Shown: positions 8,616 through 17,351, numbered from the stretch's first letter. The stretch is 64,000 nucleotides of DNA from UBA4810 sp002479215 (GCA_049514435.1 JBEKVB010000013.1:8212-72211), one strand, 5' to 3'. Notes: generated by a model not told the origin, from the letters alone. Made by a program: numbers and translations.

Positions 8616-9964
8616 TAAATCAGGTGCTCCCACAAAGGTCCTGTTAACCCCCGTTCATAGAGTTTGGGCAAAACATGGGTCGCCTTGGCTTCACCGGCGT
8701 CGACGAGCCAATTCAAACGACCGTCGGCATGAGTTTTCACCGTTTGCATAATTTCCCGGCCGGATATGTGTGATGATCTATAAAATACAGGTTGCAGGAG
8801 ACTTTGAGAGGCTGTGATTTGACCTTCCTTCAAAGCGAGATCATACAACGCGGTATGAGGGTAAATGCGGATGCCGCAAAAAAAGAAAAAGACCGATTTT
8901 TCCAGCTTATCCATTCCCTTTAATGTTTTTTGCAGGGTCTGATAGTTTTCACCCGGACCGCCCAGAAGGAAATAATGGGCAACGTGCAGGTCAGCCTTCC
9001 GGGCTTGACTATGAGCGGTAAATACATCAGCGGCGACAAAAGGTTTGCCCAAATTGATGAGCATTAAATCGGACAAAGATTCTGTCCCAAATTCCACATG
9101 AGTCAAGCCGGCATCCGCCAGACGCTTATAATAATCGGCTGGAGGAGCGGTGGGAGCAAAAAAACCTCCCCAGGGTATGGATACGCGGGCATCAATAAAA
9201 GCCTGCGCTACTTGTCTGCTGTGATCGTGACTGGCATTAAAAGCCGAATCAGTAATAAAAATGTACTTGGCGCCGGCATCCTGCAATTCGCGCGCTTTTT
9301 GGGCTATTTCCTGCGGTGGGAAAAATCGCATCCGGCTGCCTTCGATGTGCGGATAAGTGCAGTAGCTGCAGCGAAAAGGGCACCCCCTTTTTGTTTGCAG
9401 GTTGAGCATTCCACCGTAGGATAAATAAAATTTTGTATGCGAACTTGCCGGATTAAAACTTCTATTGATTGGACTATCCCACGGTTCGTAAGTAATGACG
9501 GAGGTTTCTTTAGTCACAATGCCGGGAATTGATTTTACGTCAGCATTTTTTTGCAGTGCTTCCAAAAGCAAGGGCAACCTTTCGCCCTCGCCGGCAATGC
9601 CGTAATCGGCATCCAGTGCGTGCAGAAATTCAACCGGAAAAACGGTGAAACCACTGCCTCCTAAAATCAACAAGGCTCGCGAATTTTTTCTGATCCGGCG
9701 CACCAAATTTTGATATTCTGCAAGAAAGCCGCGGCTGTTTATTGTATCCAGGTTATCTATATTTCTGATTGATACTCCGACAAAATCTGGTAAAAACTCT
9801 CGAATTACCATCCCTAATTCTTCCAGATCATTAAATTCATTTAAATCAACAATTTTGGTTTGATAACGTGAATCCAATGAACCGGCGACATAATCGAGCC
9901 CCAGGGGATAAACAGGATACGGAACTCTCAGAGTGTTTGCCGAGATTAGCAATACTTTCATCAT
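8615..9964 (-). CDS. B12-binding-type radical SAM protein
   Basis: The product is about 450 residues. The N-terminal 140 residues look like a cobalamin-binding Rossmann domain (MKVLLISAN...YPLGLDYVAGSL). The radical SAM motif CPFRCSYC (CxxxCxxC) follows near residue 203, with the usual TIM-barrel pattern (IFITDSAFN, VEFGTESLSD). Members of this class methylate, cyclise or rearrange unreactive carbons. A DxHxxG cobalamin motif is not obvious, so actual B12 binding is uncertain. It is the third radical SAM gene of the locus, translationally coupled to the deacetylase. The start could be either of two adjacent ATGs (9964 or 9961). Confidence 0.82.
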   Translation of the reverse strand: MMKVLLISANTLRVPYPVYPLGLDYVAGSLDSRYQTKIVDLNEFNDLEELGMVIREFLPDFVGVSIRNIDNLDTINSRGFLAEYQNLVRRIRKNSRALLILGGSGFTVFPVEFLHALDADYGIAGEGERLPLLLEALQKNADVKSIPGIVTKETSVITYEPWDSPINRSFNPASSHTKFYLSYGGMLNLQTKRGCPFRCSYCTYPHIEGSRMRFFPPQEIAQKARELQDAGAKYIFITDSAFNASHDHSRQVAQAFIDARVSIPWGGFFAPTAPPADYYKRLADAGLTHVEFGTESLSDLMLINLGKPFVAADVFTAHSQARKADLHVAHYFLLGGPGENYQTLQKTLKGMDKLEKSVFFFFCGIRIYPHTALYDLALKEGQITASQSLLQPVFYRSSHISGREIMQTVKTHADGRLNWLVDAGEAKATHVLPKLYERGLTGPLWEHLI

Positions 9965-10018
9965 AGAGGCAAAATGCAAAAAGCGCTATAAGGTTATTAT
10001 CTTTGCGTAAGCGAAAGC

Positions 10019-10291
10019 TTAGGCCTTTTGACGCTGATTCGCTAAAATGTGCGTGGCCAATGCACGCACCGATGCAAAAACCTTGGAGCCAAGTTCTTTG
10101 CTCTCGATTTTGACGCCATAGATTTTTTCAATCATCATCACTAACTCCAGCACATCAATGGAATCAATTCCCGTATCGCCGCCCACAAGCGGAGCATCAT
10201 CTTTGATATCTTCCGGTCTAACATCCATCAGTCCCAGAGTTTGAATGATCTTCACTTTTAATTCAGCTATCAATTCATTAAGTTGACTCAT
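10019..10291 (-). CDS. Acyl carrier protein (first ACP of the locus)
   Basis: The product is about 90 residues with GIDSIDVLELV, the phosphopantetheinylation site Ser in a standard ACP fold. The ATG at 10291 is chosen because GAGGTG precedes it at good spacing; an upstream start at 10303 lacks one. It differs from the second ACP (GIDSMDLA), so the locus has two dedicated carriers, as often seen in aryl-polyene-type and other type II systems. Confidence 0.92.
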   Translation of the reverse strand: MSQLNELIAELKVKIIQTLGLMDVRPEDIKDDAPLVGGDTGIDSIDVLELVMMIEKIYGVKIESKELGSKVFASVRALATHILANQRQKA

Positions 10292-10379
10292 TGAACACCT
10301 CAAAATTTTAATCTGGCACTCGCCAGCGCATTTTAGTCTTTTATCTTTATGCTTCCAAATTATTCGTATTTAAAGAAGC

Positions 10380-10745
10380 TTATGTTTTCGCCTCATCCCC
10401 GAGAATTTTTTCCAGAATAACCCGCGCAGCCCAGCGGCTTAAAGCCCTTCCATATTCAGGTCCCGCTAAATACACGCCCACCAAAAAAATCAGCCAGGAA
10501 ATACCATAAAGCAGCGGAGCAGCAATAGCGGCTATTAGGGCATTGCCCCGTGATGCAACAATTATACTCAGAACAATTGCTACCGGCAGACCGATAGCAT
10601 AACTGAAGGCAAGCAAAACCAGACCGATAATTACTCGAAAAGAAGGTTTCTTTTTAAAGATGCTGAGGTTCGCATGCTCAGCAATTGCTTTCCGGCAGAA
10701 ATCTTTCCGGGCAATATACAATGCTATTTTTTTTACGATACTCAA
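10380..10745 (-). CDS. Small hydrophobic membrane protein, unknown
   Basis: This 121-residue protein has a basic N-terminus and two or three hydrophobic segments between about residues 35 and 98. It ends in a charged tail (EKILGDEAKT). No family was recognised. It precedes the ACP and radical SAM genes on the same strand with about 90 nt between, so it may be the first gene of this transcription unit. A membrane anchor or transport role is only a guess. Confidence 0.6.
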   Translation of the reverse strand: MSIVKKIALYIARKDFCRKAIAEHANLSIFKKKPSFRVIIGLVLLAFSYAIGLPVAIVLSIIVASRGNALIAAIAAPLLYGISWLIFLVGVYLAGPEYGRALSRWAARVILEKILGDEAKT

Positions 10746-11115
10746 AAAATCCCCGTAAACAGTTGAATTTCAAAAAGTGCGTGATAATAGCTTTAAGTAG
10801 AATACAATTTCAAGGAAAATTTATAGTGAGACTCATATTGATAGCTACCTGAAACGTAGCTACGATACCTAAGGTAGATATTTATTTGCTATTTTCCCGC
10901 TCACATCGTCGCTTGCCAGCGGCTGATTGCGCGGGAAACTGTATTCAAAAACGAAGTGCATAACCTAATACCCTAATCACCTAAAGGTGACAAGAGGGCA
11001 CGCGAGGTCAGACGAGGTCACACGTTGAAATTATCAAACAAAATTCAATAGCGTTGAGGAAAAATTTGCGTTATAAGATTTTAAAACAAAGGCAATTCCG
11101 AGAAAAGAGGAAAAA
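10746..11115. other. Intergenic divergent region
   Basis: This region separates the minus-strand biosynthetic locus from the plus-strand rubredoxin fusion gene, so promoters for both sides should lie here. Small inverted repeats are visible (GTAGCTAC around 10850, CACCTAAAGGTG near 10979). No reading frame looks like a gene. Confidence 0.5.
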
Positions 11116-11805
11116 ATGAACAGAGCAGCACTCCACAAAATTAGTTACGGCATTTATATAGTGACTTCCGGACAGGATGGAAAATTCAACGGCCAGATAG
11201 CTAATTCCATGTTTCAGGTCACAGCAAATCCGGCGACAATTGCCATCAGCATCAATAAAGAAAATTACACGCACGAATTAATCAGACTCAGCCGTAAATT
11301 TGCCGTTTCGATTCTGGCCGAAGCGGCGCCGATGACTTTTATCGGTCTTTTCGGTTTTAAAAGCGGGCGAGATGTAAACAAACTGCAAAACACGAAAACA
11401 AAGACAGGTGTGACAAAAGTACCGATTGTTCTGGAAAACGCCATCAGCTATATTGAAGCTGAGCTGGAAAGCGAATTGGATTGCGGCACGCATACAATAT
11501 TTGTCGGCCGTGTTGTTGATGCGGATGTTATCAGCAACGAAGAACCCTTGACTTATGCCTACTATCAAAAAGTTAAAGGTGGTAAATCATCCAAAAACGC
11601 GCCGACCTATGTGAAAGAAGAGACGGCAGCGCCGTCGATCTCAGCAGCAGCGCGTTATGTATGCAGTGTTTGCGGTTATGTTTACGATCCGGCCAAAGGC
11701 GACCCTGGTGGTGGCATTACTCCCGGAACGAAGTTTGAAGATATACCGGATTCCTGGGTTTGTCCGGTTTGTGGTGCGGATAAATCTAAATTTGAAAAAA
11801 AATAA
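11116..11805 (+). CDS. Flavin reductase-rubredoxin fusion (high-molecular-weight rubredoxin type)
   Basis: In this 229-residue protein, residues 1-160 form a flavin reductase-like FMN-binding domain (GQIANSMFQVTANPATIAIS). A linker follows, then a C-terminal rubredoxin at about 178-229 with both metal motifs: CSVCGYVYDP and CPVCGADKSKF (CxxC...CxxC). In anaerobes these proteins pass electrons from NAD(P)H to oxygen- or NO-reducing flavodiiron proteins or similar acceptors. It supports an anaerobic lifestyle. The start follows an AGAGGAAAAA ribosome binding site. Confidence 0.93.
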   Translation: MNRAALHKISYGIYIVTSGQDGKFNGQIANSMFQVTANPATIAISINKENYTHELIRLSRKFAVSILAEAAPMTFIGLFGFKSGRDVNKLQNTKTKTGVTKVPIVLENAISYIEAELESELDCGTHTIFVGRVVDADVISNEEPLTYAYYQKVKGGKSSKNAPTYVKEETAAPSISAAARYVCSVCGYVYDPAKGDPGGGITPGTKFEDIPDSWVCPVCGADKSKFEKK

Positions 11806-11942
11806 TTGACCGTCACTTGTGCACCGGTTCTTTTTTAATCGGTGCGTTCTTTCACTAATAGAACTTCATTTTTCATAACTCTCACCGCATTCTCAATTGC
11901 TTCGTTTGATGAGAGTGCCAGACACGGCGCAAACGCAAGGAA

Positions 11943-12107
11943 TTACTCACGACAGAAACGGAACTCAAGGCCATCCTGCGCTTTTTCTGTCGCAAAGTTT
12001 ACCGTCGCTCTGAGTACGCCGGGCGTTTGACTCAAGCCTTCCTTGATGCGCCGGACACAGGCCGCACAGGTCATAGTGCGAATATGAAGGGTTACTTTAT
12101 CCGACAA
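11943..12107 (-). pseudogene. Truncated copA remnant (N-terminal metal-binding domain)
   Basis: Translation from a TTG at 12107 gives a heavy-metal-associated domain (IRTMTCAACVRRIKEGL, then GVLRATVNFATEKA), typical of the N-terminus of a copper-transporting P-type ATPase. It stops after about 54 codons. No ATPase core (DKTGT motif) follows, so the gene is reduced to a fragment. It overlaps the end of the copZ remnant, preserving the usual copZ-copA order. Confidence 0.7.
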
Positions 12108-12273
12108 CTTCGTACCCTGCCTTTTTTATCGCCGCGGCTATTTTTTGAGGATCAACCGGTTTTACTTCCTCGTAAGTGGCCAAACCGCTTTTTAAATTCA
12201 CCTAAACATTTTTTATGCCTTCCAGAGCGCCGAGCGCTTTGGTTACCGCCATAACACAGTGCTGACAGCTCAT
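12097..12273 (-). pseudogene. copZ-like copper chaperone remnant with in-frame TAG
   Basis: From ATG 12273 the frame encodes MSCQHCVMAVTKALG followed by ALEGIKNV, then a TAG at 12204-12202. It continues in the same frame with VNLKSGLATYEEV and a typical end (IAAAIKKAGYEVVG) to TAA at 12097. The whole is a complete CopZ-type domain interrupted by one nonsense codon. The normal N-terminus (about 8 more residues) seems to lack a standard start codon. It is read as a decaying gene next to the copA fragment. Confidence 0.7.
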
Positions 12274-12466
12274 TCCCTGTATTTTAATACTTTTAATTTT
12301 ATTTCTCTCCCTAATTATAAAATTTAATATATTTAATTTAAGGACATTTTATCTATAAGCAAGATTAATAATCAATATTTTTGGTATTTTTTCACTTAGG
12401 CTTAATATTTTCTTCTTACTTGATATTAAATTTATTCTGTATTATGGCAAAAAAGAAGGGGGGAAA

Positions 12467-13307
12467 ATGATTATTCGCTGCTGGGGTGCCAGAGGTTCCA
12501 TACCAGTTTCGGGAAGGCAATACTTGCGCCACGGCGGGAACACCACTTGTCTGGAAATCAGGACAAAAGACGACGAAATTCTTATCGTTGATGCCGGTTC
12601 AGGTATTCGTGAACTAGGTAATTTTCTCCTGGCGAAGGACAGACACACTTTTACGCTTTTATTAACTCACGCCCATTGGGATCACATCATGGGCTTCCCT
12701 TTTTTTAAGCCTATATATTCACATAAAACAAATTTGACCGTTTGGGGTTGCCCCTTTGCCCAAACCTCCTTAAAGGAAATGTTGTCTCGCACCATGGCGC
12801 CGCCAAATTTTCCGGTCAATTTCGACGCTATTCGTGCGAACATATCCTATCAAGACATGTGCATTGATTCCTACAAATTAGGGTCGATGACTATAACTCC
12901 TATTGCGCTGAGTCACCCCAATCAGGGTATGGGTTATGAGTTCGCCGAAGACGGTAAACGTTTCGTTTTTCTAACCGACAATGAATTGGGTCATCAGCAT
13001 GAGGGGGGGGCTTAATTATCAGGCCTATCTGGATTTCTCGTGCGGGGCCGACTTGCTTATCCATGATGCCGAATTTACTGCAGAAGAATATAAGCATACC
13101 CGCGGCTGGGGACATTCGCTTTATACAGATGCTCTGCATCTGGCTCTCGATGCCGGCGTAAAAAAGTTCGGTTTATTTCACCACAATCAGGAAAGATTCG
13201 ATAACGGAATTGATACGATAGTCGTTGATTGCCGCAAGATAATTAGCCAAAGTAAAAAAGATCTCGAATGTTTTGCCGTTTCACAGTCAATGGAATTGAC
13301 GCTTTAA
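12467..13307 (+). pseudogene. MBL-fold metal-dependent hydrolase, frameshifted at a G8 tract
   Basis: Two reading frames (12467-13015 and one continuing to 13307) together form one complete beta-lactamase-fold hydrolase. The first has WGARGSIPVSG, GGNTTCLEI and the metal motif THAHWDHIMG; the second has DLLIHDAEFT and GWGHSLYTDA. The join falls in a run of eight Gs (13003-13010). Removing one G gives the continuous sequence HEGGLNYQAY. It could be a true pseudogene, a sequencing error, or a phase-variable gene. Confidence 0.8.
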
Positions 13308-13331
13308 TTTTCCGGTTACTGCGCTTATGAT

Positions 13332-13889
13332 ATGAAGACAAAAGTTACAGAAAACATTAATGAGGAAATCACGCTGGGCGGGGGCTGCTTTTGGTGTTTG
13401 GATGCTGTCTATAGAGAAATCAGAGAGGTGGAAAAGGTTCTTTCCGGCTATTCCGGAGGTTCAGTTGCTAATCCGACTTATGAAGAAGTGTGCACGGGAT
13501 CGACAGGGCACGCAGAAGTTGTGCAAATAACCTTCAATCCCCGAATCATAACTGCGGAAAAGCTGCTCCAAATATTTTTCGTCATTCATGACCCAACGAC
13601 ATTAAACCGCCAGGGAGCCGATGTCGGCACTCAATACCGTTCGATTATTTTCTACCGTAATCAAAAACAAAAAGATGTTATCGATAAAGTCATCGGAGAA
13701 CAAAAAAAAGACAAGGTTTACAAAAATCCAATTGTAACCGAAGTAGTTCCCTTTCAATCTTTTTATGCCGCTGAAGACTATCATCAGGATTATTACAGTC
13801 AAAATAGAGAGCAGAGTTATTGTCAGGTTATCATTAATCCTAAATTGGAGAAATTTAAAAAAACCTTCCGCGATAATTTAAAGAAATAA
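13332..13889 (+). CDS. msrA: Peptide methionine-S-sulfoxide reductase MsrA
   Basis: This 185-residue protein has the catalytic motif GGGCFWC at residues 16-22, followed by GYSGG and the HAEVVQ and EDYHQDYY segments, all MsrA hallmarks. It reduces the S-epimer of methionine sulfoxide in proteins using thioredoxin. The length matches the family. It lies 25 nt after the hydrolase gene on the same strand and just upstream of the YgiQ-type gene. Confidence 0.96.
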   Translation: MKTKVTENINEEITLGGGCFWCLDAVYREIREVEKVLSGYSGGSVANPTYEEVCTGSTGHAEVVQITFNPRIITAEKLLQIFFVIHDPTTLNRQGADVGTQYRSIIFYRNQKQKDVIDKVIGEQKKDKVYKNPIVTEVVPFQSFYAAEDYHQDYYSQNREQSYCQVIINPKLEKFKKTFRDNLKK

Positions 13890-13929
13890 TCATTCTTATT
13901 AAAGCCTGATTTCTTTTACGGTCAAAAAT

Positions 13930-15735
13930 ATGTTTCTGCCTACAACCAGCGCTGAATTAAGAAAATTAAAATGGGATAAACTCGACATAATTCTTGTCAC
14001 CGGCGATGCCTATATTGACAGCCCCTATATAGGAGTTGCTGTTATTGGCCGGATTCTGTCGCATGCCGGGTATCGCGTAGGAATCATCGCCCAGCCGGAT
14101 ATTCATAGCGATCATGATATCTGCCGTCTGGGAGAGCCGGTGCTATTCTGGGGAATCACCGGCGGCTGCATGGATTCAATGGTCGCCAACTACACTGCCA
14201 CCAAGAAAAAAAGGCTTGCCGATGATTTGACCGCCGGAGGGGAAAATAATCGCCGTCCGGACCGCGCCGTTGTCGTGTATGCCAATCTGATTAGACAATA
14301 TTTTAAAAATACCAAACCGCTGGTTTTGGGCGGTGTCGAGGCTAGCCTGCGCCGTGTTGTCCATTATGATTACTGGTCGGATGCCATTCGCCGCTCGATT
14401 TTATTTGATGCCCGCGCCGATATTCTTGTTTATGGCATGGCCGAAAAGGCCATACTGGAACTGGCGCAAAAACTGACGAGAGGAGAAGACACAAAAAATA
14501 TCCGTGGCACTTGCTATATTGATTCCACTCCTGTGCCCGGATACATTGAATTACCATCTTATGAAAAGGTTGTAGCCGACAAAAAAGCTTTCATCCAAAT
14601 GTTCGATACATTTTACCGCAATAATGATCCTTTAACTGCGCGCGGCTTGTTTCAGCAGCACGGTTCTCGCTATCTGATCCACAATCCGCCTCAACCTCAC
14701 CTGACAGTTGAGGAATTGGATCAAATCTATGCTCTTGCTTTCACGCGGGATGTCCACCCCTATTACAGTGTACAGGGAAAAGTCAAGGCAATGGATACGA
14801 TTAAGTTCTCGCTGACAGCACATCGCGGCTGCTATGGCGAATGCAATTTTTGTTCAATCGGCCTGCATGAAGGAAGAACAGTAATCAGCCGCAGCGAGCA
14901 ATCGATAATTAATGAAGCGCGCCAAATTGCCGCCCGGCCTGATTTCAGAGGCTATATTCTGGATGTAGGCGGATCAACGGCAAATATGTACGGGATCGAC
15001 TGCCCGCGCAAAAAAAGTCGGGGAGCCTGTGCAGATAAAAGATGTCTTTACCCGCAGGTCTGTGTGTCTCTGAAGCCGGATCACAACCGTCAGCTCAACT
15101 TGCTTGCGAGCTTGCGCAAGATCAAAGGCGTAAAAAAAGTATTTGTTGCCTCCGGCATTCGTTACGATTTACTGGAGGCCGATAAAAAACACTGTGCAGG
15201 TTACGTGCAAGAGCTCGTTTGTCACCATATCTCCGGCCAGTTAAAAGTAGCGCCCGAACATACTGTTTCCAGTGTCCTAAAAATTATGGGCAAACCTCAA
15301 GCTCAGTCACTTATAAATTTCCAGCAGCTTTTTGAAAAAATTGATCACGGGTATGAACCACAAAGCAAACTGCGGGGTACCATACCCACCGCTGCGCGGG
15401 ATTGTTCAACTAAGCAATTCCCGCGCACTTCGTTACGGAAATTGCAGTTTTACAACAAAGCTTCGGGACGCCAACAATTTCTCACATACTATTTTATTGC
15501 CGCCCATCCAGGATGCACCGAAGAAGATATGCATACGCTCAAATCTTTTGCCACCAGAGAGCTGAAAATTAATCCGCAGCAGGTGCAAATATTTACGCCG
15601 CTCCCTTCCACTTATTCCAGCCTGATGTATTGGACGGAAGTTGATCCCGCAACCGGCAGGAAAATATTTGTGGAAAAAAATACCGCGAAAAAACAGAGGC
15701 AGAAAGATATTGTTGTCGGGCGAGCGAGCAAGTAA
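13930..15735 (+). CDS. YgiQ/UPF0313-family radical SAM protein with an in-frame repeat insertion
   Basis: This 601-residue protein has the family N-terminus (VTGDAYIDSPYIGVAVIGR), LGGVEASLRR, and the radical SAM motif CYGECNFC near residue 302 followed by SIGLHEGRTVISRS. The C-terminal part has AAHPGCTEEDM. Codons 472-508 (15343-15453) correspond to a dispersed repeat shared with the end of moaC. Without them the sequence would read FEKI-NKASGRQQFL, as in ordinary family members. The insertion is exactly 37 codons, so the frame is kept. The biochemical role of the family is not established. Confidence 0.93.
   Translation: MFLPTTSAELRKLKWDKLDIILVTGDAYIDSPYIGVAVIGRILSHAGYRVGIIAQPDIHSDHDICRLGEPVLFWGITGGCMDSMVANYTATKKKRLADDLTAGGENNRRPDRAVVVYANLIRQYFKNTKPLVLGGVEASLRRVVHYDYWSDAIRRSILFDARADILVYGMAEKAILELAQKLTRGEDTKNIRGTCYIDSTPVPGYIELPSYEKVVADKKAFIQMFDTFYRNNDPLTARGLFQQHGSRYLIHNPPQPHLTVEELDQIYALAFTRDVHPYYSVQGKVKAMDTIKFSLTAHRGCYGECNFCSIGLHEGRTVISRSEQSIINEARQIAARPDFRGYILDVGGSTANMYGIDCPRKKSRGACADKRCLYPQVCVSLKPDHNRQLNLLASLRKIKGVKKVFVASGIRYDLLEADKKHCAGYVQELVCHHISGQLKVAPEHTVSSVLKIMGKPQAQSLINFQQLFEKIDHGYEPQSKLRGTIPTAARDCSTKQFPRTSLRKLQFYNKASGRQQFLTYYFIAAHPGCTEEDMHTLKSFATRELKINPQQVQIFTPLPSTYSSLMYWTEVDPATGRKIFVEKNTAKKQRQKDIVVGRASK
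15343..15453 (+). repeat. Protein-coding dispersed repeat, copy B1 (inside YgiQ-type gene)
   Basis: This 111-bp segment starts GATCACGGGTATGAAC and ends ACGGAAATTGCAGTTTTAC. The reverse complement of 42471-42590 aligns along its whole length, with shared blocks CACGGGTATGAAC, CAAAGCAA, CGGGGTA and CACTTCGTTA. Ends are inverted relative to each other (TGAACTCCAA / TTGGAGTTTCA in the other copy). It adds 37 residues to the protein. Confidence 0.8.
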
Positions 15736-15804
15736 ATTTAAACTATTTTGACCTGCTGAGAAACAAGCATTGTAATAAATATTTTAACGATGCGGATTTG
15801 AAAT

Positions 15805-15861
15805 GTTTAACGTAAGGGTCAGCCGCGCGCGTAGCGCGTCGGCTGGAACCTATGGTTGGGC
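15805..15861 (-). other. attC-like site 1
   Basis: On the minus strand it begins GCCCAAC (15861-15855) and ends GTTAAAC (15811-15805), matching the RYYYAAC and GTTRRRY integron core boxes. An inner palindrome (CAGCCGACGCG / CGCGGCTG) lies between. The first box overlaps the last codons of the gene at 15850-16770, as expected for a gene cassette. Length 57 bp. Confidence 0.65.
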
Positions 15862-16770
15862 AGTATCCATTACTTTTATAATTTCATAGCAATCAAATTT
15901 GGTTTTACTAAAAAACAAGGCGTCTTTCCTAACAGGTATCACGATAGTATATCCTGCATAGAAAACTATCTTTATTTTAAAATTTGTTAATCTCGCTGGA
16001 TCTTTAGAAGAATTTGATTCCCATAAATCTAATGTATTCTTACTGAGTTTTTGATCTTTCCCCCCTGGCTCAATAGATATATGGGCAAAACCGATTCCAA
16101 ATTTATCTTCGCTATCACCAACCATTCTTAATGCGATTCTTTGAATTATTTTATCTGGAGAAGAGTATGTCAATGTACCAATATGTTTTTTATCTTTCTC
16201 CCATGAATTAGTTGTAATGGTTTCAGATGGCTTATAACCAATATATCTTTTTAATGGGGAATTGGGTATCTCGACAGAAAGCAACTCATCACTATACTCC
16301 ATAATCAATTTGCCAGTTTTTGGGTTATAGAGACGATGGTTAGGGCAGGCACTACAGCACCCATACCAAATGGTATGATAAAAATTACAATCAAGTTTAC
16401 CTTCATCTGCTTCTTCTTTGATGCTCCAAAGATTTTCTTGTTTACCATCAGGCATTATTTGAAAAGCTGTTGCTTCTATAGTTGGATTATTGCCTTCCCA
16501 ATCTCCGACTCTCCATATGGATTTTTGTAGAATTACCAACCTATCTCTCATTTCTGTATGATATCTTAAACAATTTGAATAGAGGAAAGTTTGATTCTCA
16601 ATAATCGTGCTGTTATTATCGTAAAGTTTGATTTCAGAGGATGATTTAGATTCCCAAATGTTTGTGACTATGATGGTATTATTCTCTTCAGCTAATACAG
16701 AATTGCTAATAAAAATTGCTAATGTTAGAAATGACAAACAGATAACCGATTTAAGATGCTTTATTCCCAT
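15850..16770 (-). CDS. Secreted protein of unknown function in a cassette-like unit
   Basis: This 306-residue protein has a clear signal peptide (basic start, hydrophobic SVICLSFLTLAIFI, cleavage after VLA around residue 27). The rest is hydrophilic with scattered Cys (FYHTIWYGCCSACPNH). No family was recognised. GAGGTT precedes the start. The stop codon TAG lies inside attC-like site 1, and site 2 lies just upstream, so the gene occupies one apparent cassette. Confidence 0.7.
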   Translation of the reverse strand: MGIKHLKSVICLSFLTLAIFISNSVLAEENNTIIVTNIWESKSSSEIKLYDNNSTIIENQTFLYSNCLRYHTEMRDRLVILQKSIWRVGDWEGNNPTIEATAFQIMPDGKQENLWSIKEEADEGKLDCNFYHTIWYGCCSACPNHRLYNPKTGKLIMEYSDELLSVEIPNSPLKRYIGYKPSETITTNSWEKDKKHIGTLTYSSPDKIIQRIALRMVGDSEDKFGIGFAHISIEPGGKDQKLSKNTLDLWESNSSKDPARLTNFKIKIVFYAGYTIVIPVRKDALFFSKTKFDCYEIIKVMDTAQP

Positions 16771-16796
16771 ATTTAACCTCGAAATAATTAACTGAT

Positions 16797-16861
16797 GCCC
16801 AACGAAAAGCTGAGCCGGAGCAGCCCAGCGGGCTGCGATCGGCTCTAGCGGCTGGTTCGGC
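16797..16861 (-). other. attC-like site 2
   Basis: On the minus strand it opens with GCCGAAC (one mismatch to RYYYAAC) and closes with GTTGGGC. The inner arms are GAGCCGATCG and CCGGCTC, with a further CAGCCC/GGGCTG hairpin. It starts two bases after the stop codon of the gene at 16864-17274. Length 65 bp. Confidence 0.65.
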
Positions 16862-16863
16862 CA

Positions 16864-17274
16864 TTAAATGTCTATTTCATTTTGATAAATGAATAATGCT
16901 AATACAACAATAACAACAAAACTCCATATGCTTCCCCAAATAGCCCAACCATTTTTCATCATTATGCCTGTAAAAAGAGTAAATCCACTGAATAGAAACC
17001 AGATACCAGAAAGAGCGTAGGCAATGGTTTTGCTATGAGAGGGTGCGATTTTAAAACCGACATAGACAAAAGCAATGGCCATTGCAGCGTGGCCAACGGT
17101 GTTAAAATATAATTGGCCGATAAATGATGTTGAATCAAACCCCACAAAATATAGGCCAATTCGACCAAGAATATTCGCTATGTACCATCCAAGCAAAGAT
17201 GCTATCGCTGCACATGGGAGAAATATAATCCATCGTAGAATTATAGTACCCCTATTTCTATTGGTTGTTTCCAT
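16864..17274 (-). CDS. Four-helix membrane protein of unknown function (cassette-like)
   Basis: This 136-residue protein has about four transmembrane segments (IFLPCAAIASLLGWYIA, AMAIAFVYVGFKIA, ALSGIWFLFSGFTLFTG, IWSFVVIVVLALFIY). No family was recognised. The ATG lies only about 5 nt after the right core box of attC-like site 3 and there is no obvious Shine-Dalgarno, as often seen in integron cassettes. Its stop is followed immediately by site 2. Confidence 0.65.
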   Translation of the reverse strand: METTNRNRGTIILRWIIFLPCAAIASLLGWYIANILGRIGLYFVGFDSTSFIGQLYFNTVGHAAMAIAFVYVGFKIAPSHSKTIAYALSGIWFLFSGFTLFTGIMMKNGWAIWGSIWSFVVIVVLALFIYQNEIDI

Positions 17275-17278
17275 TGCA

Positions 17279-17337
17279 TTCTAACTAATTAAGAATCATA
17301 GTCCTCGAGATGCCCACAGGTATTGCCCTTGTTGGGC
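17279..17337 (-). other. attC-like site 3 (weaker)
   Basis: On the minus strand GCCCAAC (17337-17331) is followed 45 nt later by GTTAGAA (17285-17279), close to the GTTRRRY consensus. The inner arms are less symmetrical than in the other sites. It lies directly between the stop of 17352-17708 and the start of 16864-17274. Confidence 0.45.
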
Positions 17338-17351
17338 ATTCCGAACCGTAA

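Noticed and set aside
12202..12204. In-frame TAG in copZ read as a recoded codon
   Set aside because: The adjacent copA is truncated and copZ lacks a normal start, so decay is simpler than recoding.
11842..12254. Two plus-strand frames after the rubredoxin gene
   Set aside because: The minus strand here encodes recognisable copZ and copA remnants; the plus frames are their shadows.
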